Positions 1-8,783 of a DNA stretch of 64,000 bases are shown here, one piece after another. Position 1 is the first letter of the stretch. Each line of letters begins with the position of its first letter. The position numbers were made by a program, and so were the translations under genes. Origin of the DNA: Maricaulis virginensis. Its GTDB lineage: Bacteria > Pseudomonadota > Alphaproteobacteria > Caulobacterales > Maricaulaceae. The DNA is taken from contig NZ_BSFE01000011.1 of the NCBI RefSeq assembly GCF_027922185.1, positions 55,755-119,754 on the forward strand, in the 5' to 3' direction. Below the pieces are notes generated by a model, which had not been told where the DNA came from, ran no database searches, and saw only the letters and a list, made by a program, of their open reading frames with translations.

Positions 1-424
1 ATTTCTTCGAACCGGACTGCGGGGTCCAGGGATTTCCGGTCATCATCTGGTGCGCTGATGCCATGGTGTCGCGCATGATTTCGAGCGCTTCGATGACTTC
101 GTCGGCGGACTGAACTGAGGCTTGTAGCTCCTCCAGCTTGTTGGACTGGATTTCGGACCCGTCCTGGCACGTGGTCAGCTGTTTGAGCTCTTGGGCCTGT
201 TCGTCGCGTGTGCGTTCGTGGAACCCGATCAGAGAGTGCAGCTGGGATGTCCAGCGGGTGGATACTTGTTCGAGGACTTTCTCCAGGCCCGTGTTGAGCA
301 TCAGGTCGCCGAGTTCGTTGGCGATGGCAGAGAAGGTCTGTTCGAGTGCGTCTGCCTCCGGAAGGTCGTCATTCGTGAATTGGGTGGTTGAAAAGCCGTC
401 GGTGTTGAATTCGTGATTTTCCAT
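1..424 (-). CDS. Unknown acidic, probably coiled-coil protein (C-terminus off window)
   Basis: An open frame reads leftward from an ATG at 424 and runs off the window edge with no stop. It has a good Shine-Dalgarno (GGAGGACA) just before the ATG. The first ~141 residues are acidic and rich in Leu, Glu and Gln, with a heptad-like stretch (QLTTCQDGSEIQSNKLEELQ) that suggests a helical coiled coil. No signal peptide, membrane segment or enzyme motif is seen. It lies downstream of the methyltransferase-helicase gene on the same strand, separated by a palindromic element, and probably belongs to the same plasmid block. I do not recognise the family. Plus-strand frames here look like shadows. Confidence 0.6.
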   Translation of the reverse strand, partial: MENHEFNTDGFSTTQFTNDDLPEADALEQTFSAIANELGDLMLNTGLEKVLEQVSTRWTSQLHSLIGFHERTRDEQAQELKQLTTCQDGSEIQSNKLEELQASVQSADEVIEALEIMRDTMASAHQMMTGNPWTPQSGSKK

Positions 425-449
425 CTTGTCCTCCATCTGCGCGTTCCCA

Positions 450-572
450 TTTGCGCGATGGAAATTTTTTAGGTGGGGCGATTGAGGGGGTTGGTCACCG
501 AGCGAAGCGAGGGGAACCCCGAACGGGGTTGACCGGCCCCCGCGCCCCGCCAATTTCCATTCTTCGCGCTTT
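450..572. repeat. Palindromic intergenic element, copy 1
   Basis: This ~123-bp element begins TTTGCGCGATGGAAA and ends with the near-inverse CAATTTCCATTCTTCGCGC. Its centre carries GGTTGGTCACCGAGC and a GAACCCC/GGGGTT hairpin. It is homologous along its length to the element at 5414-5536 and, like it, lies just upstream of a minus-strand start codon (424). It could fold as a long structured hairpin in RNA or single-stranded DNA. Bases 573-651, up to the end of the next gene, hold nothing else I can recognise. Confidence 0.75.
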
Positions 573-651
573 GGGATACGCGCCGGCGGACAAGGTGACG
601 GATAAAGCGCAACGCCGACGACAGGCGATTCAATGAAACCCTCCGAGGGTA

Positions 652-3600
652 TCAGACCTGGAAGCTCAGACCCGGACAGGCGTCCTGAAGCCCGGCAATG
701 AACTTTGCTGCTTCTGACCACGGGACCAGGAGTTTCGGCGAATAGTTGTGGATCACCACGTCCCCGCCAAGATCGGTATAGAGTTTCGCGGACGCGCGAT
801 CGAACCTGTGGATCTGAAGATGCGGACGGTTCATGTGCAGGGTTCGTGTCATGTACGTCCCATCGGAGACCTGGATGCCAATCAGTCCCGCCGCGGCAAT
901 GGCCGACACGATCACATCCACCGACGCCTTCGTTCGGATCTCGACCAGTTGATGTGCCTGGGCCGGCTGGAGCAGTCTTCCGATAATCGTGGCGCCATCC
1001 TGCTGCTGAATTCGGCGCACTTTGACGCCTGACGAGGAGAGGGATCGCCACAGGTGCAGACAGGCTCCATGGAGCACGTAGACGAGCTGGACACTCGGCG
1101 CTTCAGGCTCTGCCTCTGCGGCCTTCCATAGCGCTTTGAACTTTTCGGCGTCGTCACACGGTCGATACTGCCCGGGACGATCCAGGACGGCCAGGCTACG
1201 ATGATAGGTGCTGGTCGGAGTGATGCAGGTGACCAAGGTATACGGTGAGCCGTCAACGCTTGCTGCCAGACGCGGGCGGGTCGCCAGAACGGGCTTGCCG
1301 GTGGCCGTGTGGACATACCGACCGGCAATTTCGTCGTCCCGCACATTCAGCGCATCATAGGCTGTCGTGTTGGCAAAAGTTGTCGCCTCGTAGACCGAGA
1401 CGAACGCAGGCAGGAACCCTTCTTCATCGGCGGGCAATTCGTGCCGCTCCTTGAGCACGATCTTGTCGGCCTTCAGCGTGTGGATTTCGCGATCCAGATC
1501 GCCGTGTTCGGCTGCGGCATCATAGGCCGCTTCCAGGAGAGAGAAAAATTCCTCGAAGATGGAATTCTGCAATGCTACCGGCAGCGCCAGCAGCCGGTTG
1601 AGCCAGCGTGTGATCTTGCAGCGATCGGCGAGTAGCTGCCCGTCATCGGAGACGACGGCCAGGCCGGTGCGGGACTGGAAGTCGTCGAGCGAGATGCCGG
1701 CTTTGCCGGCGGCGAGCATGTAGCACCAGGAGTGGTATGCTTGCTGGGCAATTTCGCCCTCCAGGTTATCCAGCGGTGAGAAGAGCTGTTCACCGGCCGA
1801 CCGGCGGTCGGCCTTGGTGAAGGCGCCGAGCGTTTCGAGGCGTTGGGAAATTGTTGACACGAACCGCTTCTGGCCAGCCAGGTCGGTACACAGGACCCGG
1901 AAGCGCGGCGCGCTGGCTTGATGGGTCCTGTGGGACCGTCCAAGGCCTTGGACGGCTTTGTCGGCCCGCCATCCGGCTTCAGCGAGATAGTGGACACGCC
2001 GTCTCTGGTTCTTGTGGTCGAGACTGGCGTGATAGGATCGGCCGGTTCCGCCGGCCGTGGAGAAAACGAGTGTGTCGGTCGCTCCGGACATGAAGCGGGA
2101 GGCTTCGAACATATTGGCGTTCGAACCGCGTACATCGATGTGTCGCCGGCCGTTCTCGTAGAGAAGGCGGCGGGTGCGGCCGGTACATTCAGACAGGCGA
2201 TCGGGTCCGAAATGCGCCATAAGCTGATCGAGCACACCAAGGCATTCGGGCATGAGATGCAGCCGTTCAAGCAAGGCCGCTTTGGCGGCCGCGGCTTGAG
2301 GGCATTGCACAGTATTGCCGTCGGTGTCCCGCATGGGACGGGCGCCGGTGACCTCGCCTGTATCGTCGGTTATCGGCTCGAAGCGTGCTGTGGGGAAGGC
2401 GCGCTCGAGATAGTCGATCACGTACTCGCGCGGCGTGAAGTCCAGATCGTCCGGACTCGCGCCTTCTGAGGCGCGTAACCGGCGATCGAGGACGGCCTGG
2501 TTCGTCGATGTGAGCTGCACAATGGGCGCCTCCCCGCGCGCGATATCGTCCTCCATAGAGGCGATGAGCGATGGGGCCTGGATGGCTTGAAGCAGATGGG
2601 AGAAGAAGCGCAGCTTCGTTGATTCAAAGGCGGACAGCGCGGCCGCCTTCGCGGTCCGCGCGACAGTCTTGCCGTCTCGACTGATCCCGGTGGTCTCCAG
2701 GGCAGACTGCAGATTGGTATGGATGACCGTCCAGACGTCAGACCATGTGTTCCACAAGGCTTCATCGTCGCTGGTGAAGGCATGAAGCTGTGGGGCATAT
2801 TCGATGCCGGCGAGCGATAGCGAGCGGGCCATGAATAGCCCCCTACCCTTCAATTCCCGCACGAGGAGTTCGAGGGCGGCCGGCCCGCCCGAGGCGAGAT
2901 TGGAGAGGCAGTCTGCCCGGGAGGTGAATGGGGTGTCGGGCCCGCCCCACAATCCCAGACGGGTGGCATAGGCGATGTTGCGGACGTGAGAGGCACCCGT
3001 TGCGGAGGCGTAGACGATGCGCGCATCCGGCAATGCGTTCTGCAGGGCGAGGCCGACGCGACCGGTCTGGGATGAGGAAATCTTTCCGATATCACCTTCG
3101 TCGTCGACCGCGGCACCCATGGCATGAGCTTCGTCGAAGGTGATGACACCGTCGAAGTCGGGGCCGAGTAGCTCTAGGACCTGGTCGAGCCGCGCGCGCG
3201 TCTGTGCAGTTTGCGCCCGCCGCAGAGTGGCGTAGGTCACGAAGAAGATGCCGTCGCGGCCGGAAATATCGACGTTGGCGCTGATGGCCTTGAGATCGAC
3301 AATGTCTGAGGCGCGGCCACCCAGGGCCACCCAGTCGCGCCGGGCGTCTTCGATCAGAGCGGCGCTTTCGGTGACCCACAGATGACAGGTGCGGCCCTGG
3401 CACAAATTGTCCATGATGATACCGGCAATCGTTCGGCCTTTGCCGACGCCGGTGGCATCGCCCAGGAAGAAGCCATAGCGGTAGCGTGAGCCGTCTTGGG
3501 ATGCGATGAAATCGTGCCCGGCCTCCGTCTCTGCGTATCGGCCCGGAATGTGTCGATTGTGCGCTTGTCCGGCGTAGACGACAGCTTCGAGCTGGGCCGT

Positions 3601-4830
3601 TGAGAGGATGCCATTGGTTACCAGGCGGGTTGGAAGAACGGGATGGTGAGTTGGCGGCGGCAAGGGGACCGATGCCATCGACACGGATTCCACCAGTTCC
3701 GATGAATGGGGCCGACTGTTCGCGATCGTGAGACGCGACGGTTGATAGGCTGCATAGATCTCCGATTGACCGGCTGGACGAACGTCCGGGTGCTGTTGAA
3801 CATCAAATGCGACCGGCGTACCCGGCAGGGGCGGGCGAAGCCCCGACCCGAACCGGGTGCGCGGTGCTGCAGGCACTGGCCGCTGGGCTGATGCTGCAAC
3901 AGTAGGCATCGTCCGAGCTTGGGGAGTTCGACTGTCGTCGACGGAGGCTAGTGGCCTTGTGTCGAGCGCAGCGAGGACACAGGCGCGAAGATCTGCAACA
4001 GAGTCGATGGTGTCGCTGATCCGGTCAGCGACGCTCACGGCGCGCTGTATCCTCGCGATGACAGTTTCTGTTGAAACGCCGGCATGGGCAAACAGGCGCG
4101 CATTGAGCACGTAGTGTAGGTCGATGCGGCCTTCCGGCCCGACAACCCGCTGGATAAGGGCGGGGTCGCGGAAGCGGGCCGGAAGGACCGCGACGAGCGC
4201 ACCGCCGGGTCGCAGGGAGGAAAAAGCGGCGCGCAAGTGGGGTTCGGCGTGTTTGAACGGCGGGTTCATCGCGCAGCGATCGAACCGCTGGTCGGCATGG
4301 TCGGTGAGCGCATCGATGACGCTCGCATCGCGAGCGGAAATCGTGGCATGCGGGAACAGCTTGCGAAGGAGTTGGGCGGCTTCTGTGTTCAGCTCGTTCA
4401 GCCAGAGATTGGAGGAAAAGGCGCTGAGCGGCCCGGCCAGGCCGCCAATCCCGGCGGATGGCTCGAGCACGGAGTGCTCGGCCGAGATCTGGAGCAGCAA
4501 TGCCGATGCGGCCGCGACGATCGGTGGTGTTGAGAAGAGTTCGCGGGCCTGGCTGGTCTGGGTCCGGATGGTTTGTGTTGGCGCCCAGGTCTGGATCCGG
4601 CCGGCCAGGTCGAAGAAGGCGTTTGGCCCCAGACGCGCAGCGTCGGGGCCGACGTTGCCGAATTGCATCGCGCCGGCCGCCTCGATGGCATCGTAGGCGG
4701 AGCGCCAGTTCCAGGCAGAGCCGAGCTCGGCGTCCATAATGTTGGCAATTGATTTGCGCGAAAGCGAGCCAGAGTCGGCATTTTCATTGAATCTGTGGGC
4801 TGCAGCGCAGAGCGCGAGGGCGTTGGGCAT
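652..4830 (-). CDS. Methyltransferase-helicase fusion, strawberry-notch / DarB-like
   Basis: This 1392-residue protein joins an N-terminal class I methyltransferase to a superfamily-2 helicase. The SAM-binding motif VLEPSAGIGG is at ~121-130 and the amino-methyltransferase motif NPPF at ~189-192. A linker rich in Pro and Ala leads to a Walker A-like GDATGVGKGRT (~458-467) and a DEAH box in ITFDEAHAMG (~566-569). The order and size fit the plasmid 'strawberry notch' family, related to phage P1 DarB, which protects incoming DNA from type I restriction. The antirestriction role is an inference. The Shine-Dalgarno is buried in a hairpin (4831-4858). The gene sits near three ssb genes, as expected for a region that enters a recipient early. 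Confidence 0.88.
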   Translation of the reverse strand: MPNALALCAAAHRFNENADSGSLSRKSIANIMDAELGSAWNWRSAYDAIEAAGAMQFGNVGPDAARLGPNAFFDLAGRIQTWAPTQTIRTQTSQARELFSTPPIVAAASALLLQISAEHSVLEPSAGIGGLAGPLSAFSSNLWLNELNTEAAQLLRKLFPHATISARDASVIDALTDHADQRFDRCAMNPPFKHAEPHLRAAFSSLRPGGALVAVLPARFRDPALIQRVVGPEGRIDLHYVLNARLFAHAGVSTETVIARIQRAVSVADRISDTIDSVADLRACVLAALDTRPLASVDDSRTPQARTMPTVAASAQRPVPAAPRTRFGSGLRPPLPGTPVAFDVQQHPDVRPAGQSEIYAAYQPSRLTIANSRPHSSELVESVSMASVPLPPPTHHPVLPTRLVTNGILSTAQLEAVVYAGQAHNRHIPGRYAETEAGHDFIASQDGSRYRYGFFLGDATGVGKGRTIAGIIMDNLCQGRTCHLWVTESAALIEDARRDWVALGGRASDIVDLKAISANVDISGRDGIFFVTYATLRRAQTAQTRARLDQVLELLGPDFDGVITFDEAHAMGAAVDDEGDIGKISSSQTGRVGLALQNALPDARIVYASATGASHVRNIAYATRLGLWGGPDTPFTSRADCLSNLASGGPAALELLVRELKGRGLFMARSLSLAGIEYAPQLHAFTSDDEALWNTWSDVWTVIHTNLQSALETTGISRDGKTVARTAKAAALSAFESTKLRFFSHLLQAIQAPSLIASMEDDIARGEAPIVQLTSTNQAVLDRRLRASEGASPDDLDFTPREYVIDYLERAFPTARFEPITDDTGEVTGARPMRDTDGNTVQCPQAAAAKAALLERLHLMPECLGVLDQLMAHFGPDRLSECTGRTRRLLYENGRRHIDVRGSNANMFEASRFMSGATDTLVFSTAGGTGRSYHASLDHKNQRRRVHYLAEAGWRADKAVQGLGRSHRTHQASAPRFRVLCTDLAGQKRFVSTISQRLETLGAFTKADRRSAGEQLFSPLDNLEGEIAQQAYHSWCYMLAAGKAGISLDDFQSRTGLAVVSDDGQLLADRCKITRWLNRLLALPVALQNSIFEEFFSLLEAAYDAAAEHGDLDREIHTLKADKIVLKERHELPADEEGFLPAFVSVYEATTFANTTAYDALNVRDDEIAGRYVHTATGKPVLATRPRLAASVDGSPYTLVTCITPTSTYHRSLAVLDRPGQYRPCDDAEKFKALWKAAEAEPEAPSVQLVYVLHGACLHLWRSLSSSGVKVRRIQQQDGATIIGRLLQPAQAHQLVEIRTKASVDVIVSAIAAAGLIGIQVSDGTYMTRTLHMNRPHLQIHRFDRASAKLYTDLGGDVVIHNYSPKLLVPWSEAAKFIAGLQDACPGLSFQV

Positions 4831-4878
4831 CTTTTCCTCCGGTTTATCCGGAGAAAAGGCCCCTGCCCTTTCCTTTCG
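4831..4878 (-). promoter_or_regulatory. Hairpin hiding the ribosome site of the helicase gene
   Basis: Directly before the ATG at 4830 the minus strand can form an 11-bp stem. CTTTT plus CTCCGG pairs with CCGGAG plus AAAAG, with a 5-base loop and one bulged base. The GGAGG ribosome site is wholly inside the 3' arm. Upstream of it (4859-4878) is a purine-rich run, CGAAAGGAAAGGG. Similar purine-run plus hairpin leaders occur before other minus-strand plasmid genes (43561, 42616, 15317, 11632, 9345). Confidence 0.6.
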
Positions 4879-5019
4879 TCCTGCCGTGGCGGTCGGCCGG
4901 CGGGGCGCCCAGTGAAAAGCCTCGCGTGGCGGGATCGCCAGCGAGGCTCTCGTGAAAACGGTTCGTCGGGAGTGAAGCCCGGCGCCAGGGGTCGCGCCGG
5001 GCCCCGAGGGGCGAGGCCG

Positions 5020-5376
5020 TTAGGCCTCGTTACCCGACTGACCGCCTCCCATCAGCTCGATCGAAGCACCGAAGCCGCCGAGGATGAAGGTGGTGATCTC
5101 CTGGCGATTGTCGCCCTCGCCGATGACGCGGCGCTCCATGGACCCTTCCACGAGGAGTTTCTTACCCTTGGTGCCGAACTTCTGCATCAGTTCGACCAGG
5201 TTCGAGTTGTAGACCCAGATGGTGAACCAGTCGGTCTTGTTGTCCTGGTCTTTCGGGGTCGGACGGTTCACGGCAAGCGAGAGACGGGCGTATGTCTGTT
5301 CGGCATTGTTTCGGGTGGTGCGGGTGAGGATCTGGGCGTCTTCGCCAAGATGGCCGGTGAGGGTGAAACGGTTCAT
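5020..5376 (-). CDS. ssb: Single-stranded DNA-binding protein, paralogue 1
   Basis: This 118-residue OB-fold protein begins MNRFTLTGHLGEDAQI and carries the family pattern of a conserved W in DWFTIWVYN, followed by a GTKGKKLLVEG segment. It should coat single-stranded plasmid DNA during transfer or replication. It ends GGGQSGNEA and lacks the acidic Pro-Phe tip that bacterial SSBs use to recruit partners, so its protein contacts may differ. It is one of three diverged ssb genes in 6.5 kb. A ~123-bp palindromic element (5414-5536) precedes it, and a GAGAG ribosome site lies just before the ATG. Confidence 0.88.
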   Translation of the reverse strand: MNRFTLTGHLGEDAQILTRTTRNNAEQTYARLSLAVNRPTPKDQDNKTDWFTIWVYNSNLVELMQKFGTKGKKLLVEGSMERRVIGEGDNRQEITTFILGGFGASIELMGGGQSGNEA

Positions 5377-5413
5377 GTCATGCTCTCCATCGAGTTTGTG
5401 TTCGCGCGACCTA

Positions 5414-5536
5414 TTTGCGCGATGGAAACATGTTGAGCGGGCGATAGAGGCGGTTGGTCACCGAGCATAGCGAGGGCGAACCCCGCAGGGGTTGACCCTC
5501 CGCCGCGCCCGATAGATTTCCATCGTGAGCGCAAAA
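5414..5536. repeat. Palindromic intergenic element, copy 2
   Basis: This is homologous to the element at 450-572. It starts TTTGCGCGATGGAAA, contains GGTTGGTCACCGAGC and a GAACCCC-GCA-GGGGTTGACC hairpin, and ends TTTCCATCGTGAGCGCAAA. The two ends are near-perfect inverse copies, so the whole unit can fold back on itself. It lies 38 bases upstream of the ssb start at 5376. It is intergenic, and both copies stand immediately before minus-strand genes, which argues for a regulatory or single-strand-DNA role. Confidence 0.78.
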
Positions 5537-5821
5537 GGACGCACGGGCACAGGTATCGGTGGTGTACGAGCATTGTCGGCTGTGTTGATTGACCCGGACC
5601 CGTTCGAAGTTTTTATCCTCTCCCCTGCCCGTCATACGCGACCAGTTCGCGCGACTTCGCAGCTTGAAGAGCTGACGACCTGGCCAGGACATCAGATCCG
5701 GAACAGCACATTTCTGAGTGACCGGCATGATGCACTCTTTCGGCCCTAAGCAAACGATTGCAGCCGAAAGTGGTGTGGGGCAGGCTCGAATTGTCGGTCG
5801 GCACCAAAAGGGGGATGAGGC
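5537..5821. other. Intergenic region with no clear gene
   Basis: About 285 bases separate the palindromic element from the lipoprotein gene at 5822. I see no convincing coding frame. A weak dyad (TTTCGGC...GCCGAAAG, ~5738-5774) lies in the middle, and a purine-rich ribosome site (GGGGGATGAGG) ends the region. It should hold the promoter of the rightward gene pair 5822-6816, but no clear -35/-10 pair was found. Confidence 0.4.
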
Positions 5822-6211
5822 ATGACAACAAGGAAGGCACGGCGCGCTCTGGTGGGGCTGATGGCGCTGGGTACGATGACAGCAGCTGGTGGGTGTGACG
5901 CCGGCACATATGAAACGGATGTGATGACGCCTGCCATGATCATCCAGACGAATACAGAGACGGGCGAGATCCGCGCCTGTGCGGTGGTTCGGTTGATCAA
6001 CGATGCAGCGAGTTCGGTACGAGTGCGCGCGCGGGCGATGGAAGCCGACAGGTTCGACGAAGGCGTTTTGACAGATGAGGAGCTCGGCCGGCGAGAGCGG
6101 GCAATTCTGGAGCGTGAGGAGTCGGATACACTAGCATCGCCAGAACGGATCCCAGAAGCGAGTACCAGCAACGAGCACCTTGTTGAGTGCACACATTGGA
6201 CGGCGCGGTAG
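5822..6211 (+). CDS. Small putative lipoprotein of unknown function
   Basis: The 129-residue product starts MTTRKARRALVGLMALG and has a basic-then-hydrophobic leader ending in TAAGGC, which resembles a lipoprotein signal with Cys25 as the lipidated residue. The rest is polar and acidic with a charged helical stretch. A strong ribosome site (GGGGGATGAGG) precedes the ATG. It overlaps slightly with frames of the next gene and is probably cotranscribed with it. I do not recognise the family. An entry-exclusion or envelope role would be typical of a plasmid lipoprotein, but nothing in the sequence proves it. Confidence 0.55.
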   Translation: MTTRKARRALVGLMALGTMTAAGGCDAGTYETDVMTPAMIIQTNTETGEIRACAVVRLINDAASSVRVRARAMEADRFDEGVLTDEELGRRERAILEREESDTLASPERIPEASTSNEHLVECTHWTAR

Positions 6212-6285
6212 ATAGGCTGCTGGATGTCGCGACAGCGACAGTTTTTGTCGCTCGGATGCGGATAATGCCTGCAGGGAGAGCACCG

Positions 6286-6816
6286 ATGCAGGATCAGATA
6301 CTATTCATTGAGATGGTGCCGACGCCGATCTGGGGTGTCAGCCTACGGCGTCATTTGCCGAGATCCGCGTGGAACCGGCTGCGCCAGGCTGTCCTGGAGG
6401 ATTGTGAATACCGCTGTGAGGTGTGCGGCGCCGACATTTCCGGGAAGCGGCAGGCGGTAGCCGATGAGGTGTGGAACTATCACACCGATCGCTCGCCGGC
6501 AGTGGCTGAGCTCTACGACATTCAGGGTGTGTGTATGCGGTGCGACCGCATCAAACACCTGGGCCTGACATCAGCTCTGATCGGACAGGGCCATATGGCG
6601 GCCGACTATATGGACGAGCTGAGAGCCCATTTCTGTAAGGTCAATGGCGCCAGCGAGGAAGAGTTCGAGTATCAACGGGGGATGGAGTTTGCGGTTCAGG
6701 CACAGCTGTCACAGCATGACTGGACGGTAGACTGGGGCGAATATGAAGAGCTTGTCCCTGAAGCGGTGCTGGGACAGGTCTTCTCGCAGGACCGCAAGCC
6801 GACATATCCAGCATAG
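6286..6816 (+). CDS. Zinc-ribbon protein resembling HNH nucleases
   Basis: The chosen ATG at 6286 follows a GGGAGAG ribosome site; the longer frame from 6187 has no good start. The 176-residue product has CEVC (~45) and, about 45 residues later, CMRCDRIKH. These are two CxxC pairs in the HNH/zinc-finger style, with W-N-Y-H between them. The usual His-His pair of a full HNH active site is not evident, so it may be a degenerate or variant nuclease. It lies directly downstream of the small lipoprotein and converges on the RES toxin gene, with only ten bases between. Confidence 0.55.
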   Translation: MQDQILFIEMVPTPIWGVSLRRHLPRSAWNRLRQAVLEDCEYRCEVCGADISGKRQAVADEVWNYHTDRSPAVAELYDIQGVCMRCDRIKHLGLTSALIGQGHMAADYMDELRAHFCKVNGASEEEFEYQRGMEFAVQAQLSQHDWTVDWGEYEELVPEAVLGQVFSQDRKPTYPA

Positions 6817-6826
6817 GCCGGCCATA

Positions 6827-7531
6827 TCAGGCGACCCGATAGACGGTCCTGCCGTCGCGTACCCAGTCAACGCGCTCGCCGTTCCAGTGATATTCGAAAT
6901 GGGCGGCCGGTGTCGGGACCTTGACCAGGTCCGGGTAGAAGAAGGCTGCGCATTCGCCGCCGGGATGTCGCACGCTGGGATAGACGATCCCTTGGCCGTC
7001 ATTGGCGCGAAGCGTGTCGGCAGCTGCCTGGCTGGCAGTGTAGTCCGTGGGATGCAGGAGTGGATCCCACGCCGGGTCTCCGGAGCGAATATCATGCAGC
7101 CGGGTGTCGATGGTAAATGTGAGCTCGCGGAACTGTTCGATGCTGGGCGGCTCATCCGTCCGGCGCATGAAGTTCTCAAAATGATGGATGGTCTCGGCCA
7201 GGGCCGTTTCGAAGGCCTGGGCGATATAGAGCACGCCGAAACCCTTCGGAGAAAACCGGGTCGCGCGGTCCGGAGACACATGGGTGAAGGGCGCCATGAG
7301 ATAGCTGGTGCCGGGGCCGCCCACGCGGCGGTCTACCGGTACCAGGTCCAGAGCGCCGATGGCCTGGGCGATGCGTGGATTGGTCTTCTGCTCCAGACTG
7401 ATGACGCCCGGCCAATCGGCCGGGTCGGCGATGTCCTCGAACAGATCGATCGGGGGATGAATGGTTCGGATGAGGCGAACGGCTCGCGACCAGCGGACAC
7501 GCGAGACCGGGGCGGCGGTGATGTCTGTCAC
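6827..7531 (-). CDS. RES-domain toxin
   Basis: This 234-residue protein has features of the RES family: an early R-W-S-R segment (SRVRWSRAVRLIRT), a P...RFSPKGFGVLYIA segment (the Arg-Phe-Ser/Gly-Tyr-like RES signature) and ALAETIHHFE. RES toxins degrade cellular NAD+ and are held inactive by a partner with an Xre-like N-terminus. The start overlaps the stop of the antitoxin gene by four bases (ATGA), so translation is probably coupled. On a plasmid the pair would act in post-segregational killing. Confidence 0.85.
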   Translation of the reverse strand: MTDITAAPVSRVRWSRAVRLIRTIHPPIDLFEDIADPADWPGVISLEQKTNPRIAQAIGALDLVPVDRRVGGPGTSYLMAPFTHVSPDRATRFSPKGFGVLYIAQAFETALAETIHHFENFMRRTDEPPSIEQFRELTFTIDTRLHDIRSGDPAWDPLLHPTDYTASQAAADTLRANDGQGIVYPSVRHPGGECAAFFYPDLVKVPTPAAHFEYHWNGERVDWVRDGRTVYRVA

Positions 7532-7953
7532 CAGCCGCCGCGCTCGGCATCCAGGTAGTTGCGCACACGCATGAGATCGGTGAGATAACCGTTCATCATC
7601 ACGTCGAGAGCGGACTTGCCGTCGAACGCCTTGTTCGGCTGCTTGATCCAGTCGTATCCGCGCGAGGGCTCACGAAAGAGGATCCGCAGGGCCTTGTGGA
7701 TTCCGAGCAGTGTACCCAGTCGCATTCCAAGATCGCGCGAGATCTGGCCCGGGCCGGACTTGCGCCAGCGGCGATAGGTCGTGGCGGACATATCGAGTAG
7801 GTTGGCGGCCTGGGCTTCAGACAGGCCCCATTGGACGAAGAGGTTCGACACAGCCCGGAAGCCGGCCGCGGCTTCTTCGGGCGTGATCGGATCGCCGGTG
7901 TGATCCCGGCGGGCGGTATCGATTTCGGTCAGCATGTGCATGGTCGGCTCCAT
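7528..7953 (-). CDS. Xre/MbcA/ParS-type antitoxin of the RES pair
   Basis: The product (141 residues from the ATG at 7953) has an N-terminal helix-turn-helix (LSEAQAANLLDMSATTYRRW) and a C-terminal DUF2384-type toxin-binding segment (ALRILFREPSRGYDWIKQPN...ALDVMMNGYLTDLMRVRNYLD, given in pieces). It should neutralise the RES toxin and repress its own promoter. A TTG three codons upstream (7962) is possible but weaker. A paralogue with the same C-terminal block but no toxin partner lies at 50501-50911. Confidence 0.85.
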   Translation of the reverse strand: MEPTMHMLTEIDTARRDHTGDPITPEEAAAGFRAVSNLFVQWGLSEAQAANLLDMSATTYRRWRKSGPGQISRDLGMRLGTLLGIHKALRILFREPSRGYDWIKQPNKAFDGKSALDVMMNGYLTDLMRVRNYLDAERGGW

Positions 7954-7961
7954 ATGGCGCA

Positions 7962-7989
7962 ATTATAGTAATAGCGCGCCAAATGGCAA
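7962..7989 (-). promoter_or_regulatory. Sigma70-type promoter of the Xre/RES operon
   Basis: On the minus strand TTGCCA (7984-7989) and TATAAT (7962-7967) are separated by 16 bases. The flanking GCGCGC and GCGCC arms make a partial dyad that could be the antitoxin operator. The -10 hexamer is only eight bases from the ATG at 7953, so the transcript would be nearly leaderless unless translation starts at a downstream Met codon. Confidence 0.6.
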
Positions 7990-8020
7990 CACCCGGTTAA
8001 GGGGTGCTGCCACGGGGTGA

Positions 8021-8365
8021 TCAGTATTCGCTCGCATACATGAGGGTGAGCACTCGGCGTGTGATCGATTGATCGGAAGGATCCTCGCTGGCGTATTCCA
8101 TGGTCGGATCGTAATAGTCGATTTTCCAATAGAAACTGTCGCCGGCGAACTTGAACGCCCCGAACGAATGGTCGCGATCGACATCCGTGTCGGGCGTGAA
8201 GTTTTCATAACCACGGACTATGGCCAGCAAGCTGGCCTGCAGGTCCGGGCAGGCGGCGATCGACGCGGTCACCATGATGCGGCCGCCGACGAAGTATTTG
8301 CGGAAATTGTCGTTGAGCATGCGGGTGACCATCAGCTCGTTGGAAATGTGATCAAACGCGTTCAT
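8021..8365 (-). CDS. DUF3768 family protein
   Basis: The 114-residue protein matches the DUF3768 pattern: a NDNFRKYFVGGRIMVT opening, then DHSFGAFKFAGDSFYWKIDYYD and a C-terminal RRVLTLMYASEY. This family is small, cytosolic, of unknown function and common on alphaproteobacterial plasmids beside DUF3085 genes and ssb. Its start overlaps the end of the upstream DUF3085 gene by four bases, so the two are translationally coupled. No catalytic motif is evident. Confidence 0.82.
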   Translation of the reverse strand: MNAFDHISNELMVTRMLNDNFRKYFVGGRIMVTASIAACPDLQASLLAIVRGYENFTPDTDVDRDHSFGAFKFAGDSFYWKIDYYDPTMEYASEDPSDQSITRRVLTLMYASEY

Positions 8366-8769
8366 GACGCCCTCCGCGATCGCCGGCCGACGAGGCGGAC
8401 ATTGAATGACCGCTTGGTGACATCGATGCGGACCTCACGCACGCTGGCATCGAGATCTTTGAAGACGTCGATCGGCAGGAATTCGGCGGTGTCGTCACCG
8501 CCGATGATGCGAACCTTGGTGTCGTACCAGTCCGGATCGCCATCGGGATGACAGCCATTGGCGAAGGCCACAGGTGCCCGCTGGCCGGCGGGCGTGTCAG
8601 GCCGCACCTGCCAGCCCATCAGGTAGACGCCCTGGTCGGCTACGAGCATCAGGCCCGGCCCGACCTCCTCGCCCCAGAATGGCTTGTGTTCCTTGGCGGC
8701 ATTGACGGCTGAGACCTCGGCGCGGAGCGCATCGAGGGTCTCGCCGGACCAGATGAGTGTGCCGGTCAT
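8362..8769 (-). CDS. DUF3085 family protein
   Basis: The 135-residue product shows the DUF3085 core: GLMLVADQGVYLMGW, an acidic DGDPDWYDTK turn and IIGGDDTAEFLPI. The function is unknown; the family travels with plasmid maintenance genes. A CAGGAG ribosome site precedes the ATG at 8769. It is upstream of and overlaps the DUF3768 gene. A terminator for the preceding ssb gene lies between the two, so this pair may have its own promoter or depend on read-through. Confidence 0.82.
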   Translation of the reverse strand: MTGTLIWSGETLDALRAEVSAVNAAKEHKPFWGEEVGPGLMLVADQGVYLMGWQVRPDTPAGQRAPVAFANGCHPDGDPDWYDTKVRIIGGDDTAEFLPIDVFKDLDASVREVRIDVTKRSFNVRLVGRRSRRAS

Positions 8770-8783
8770 TTGAAACTCCTGGC

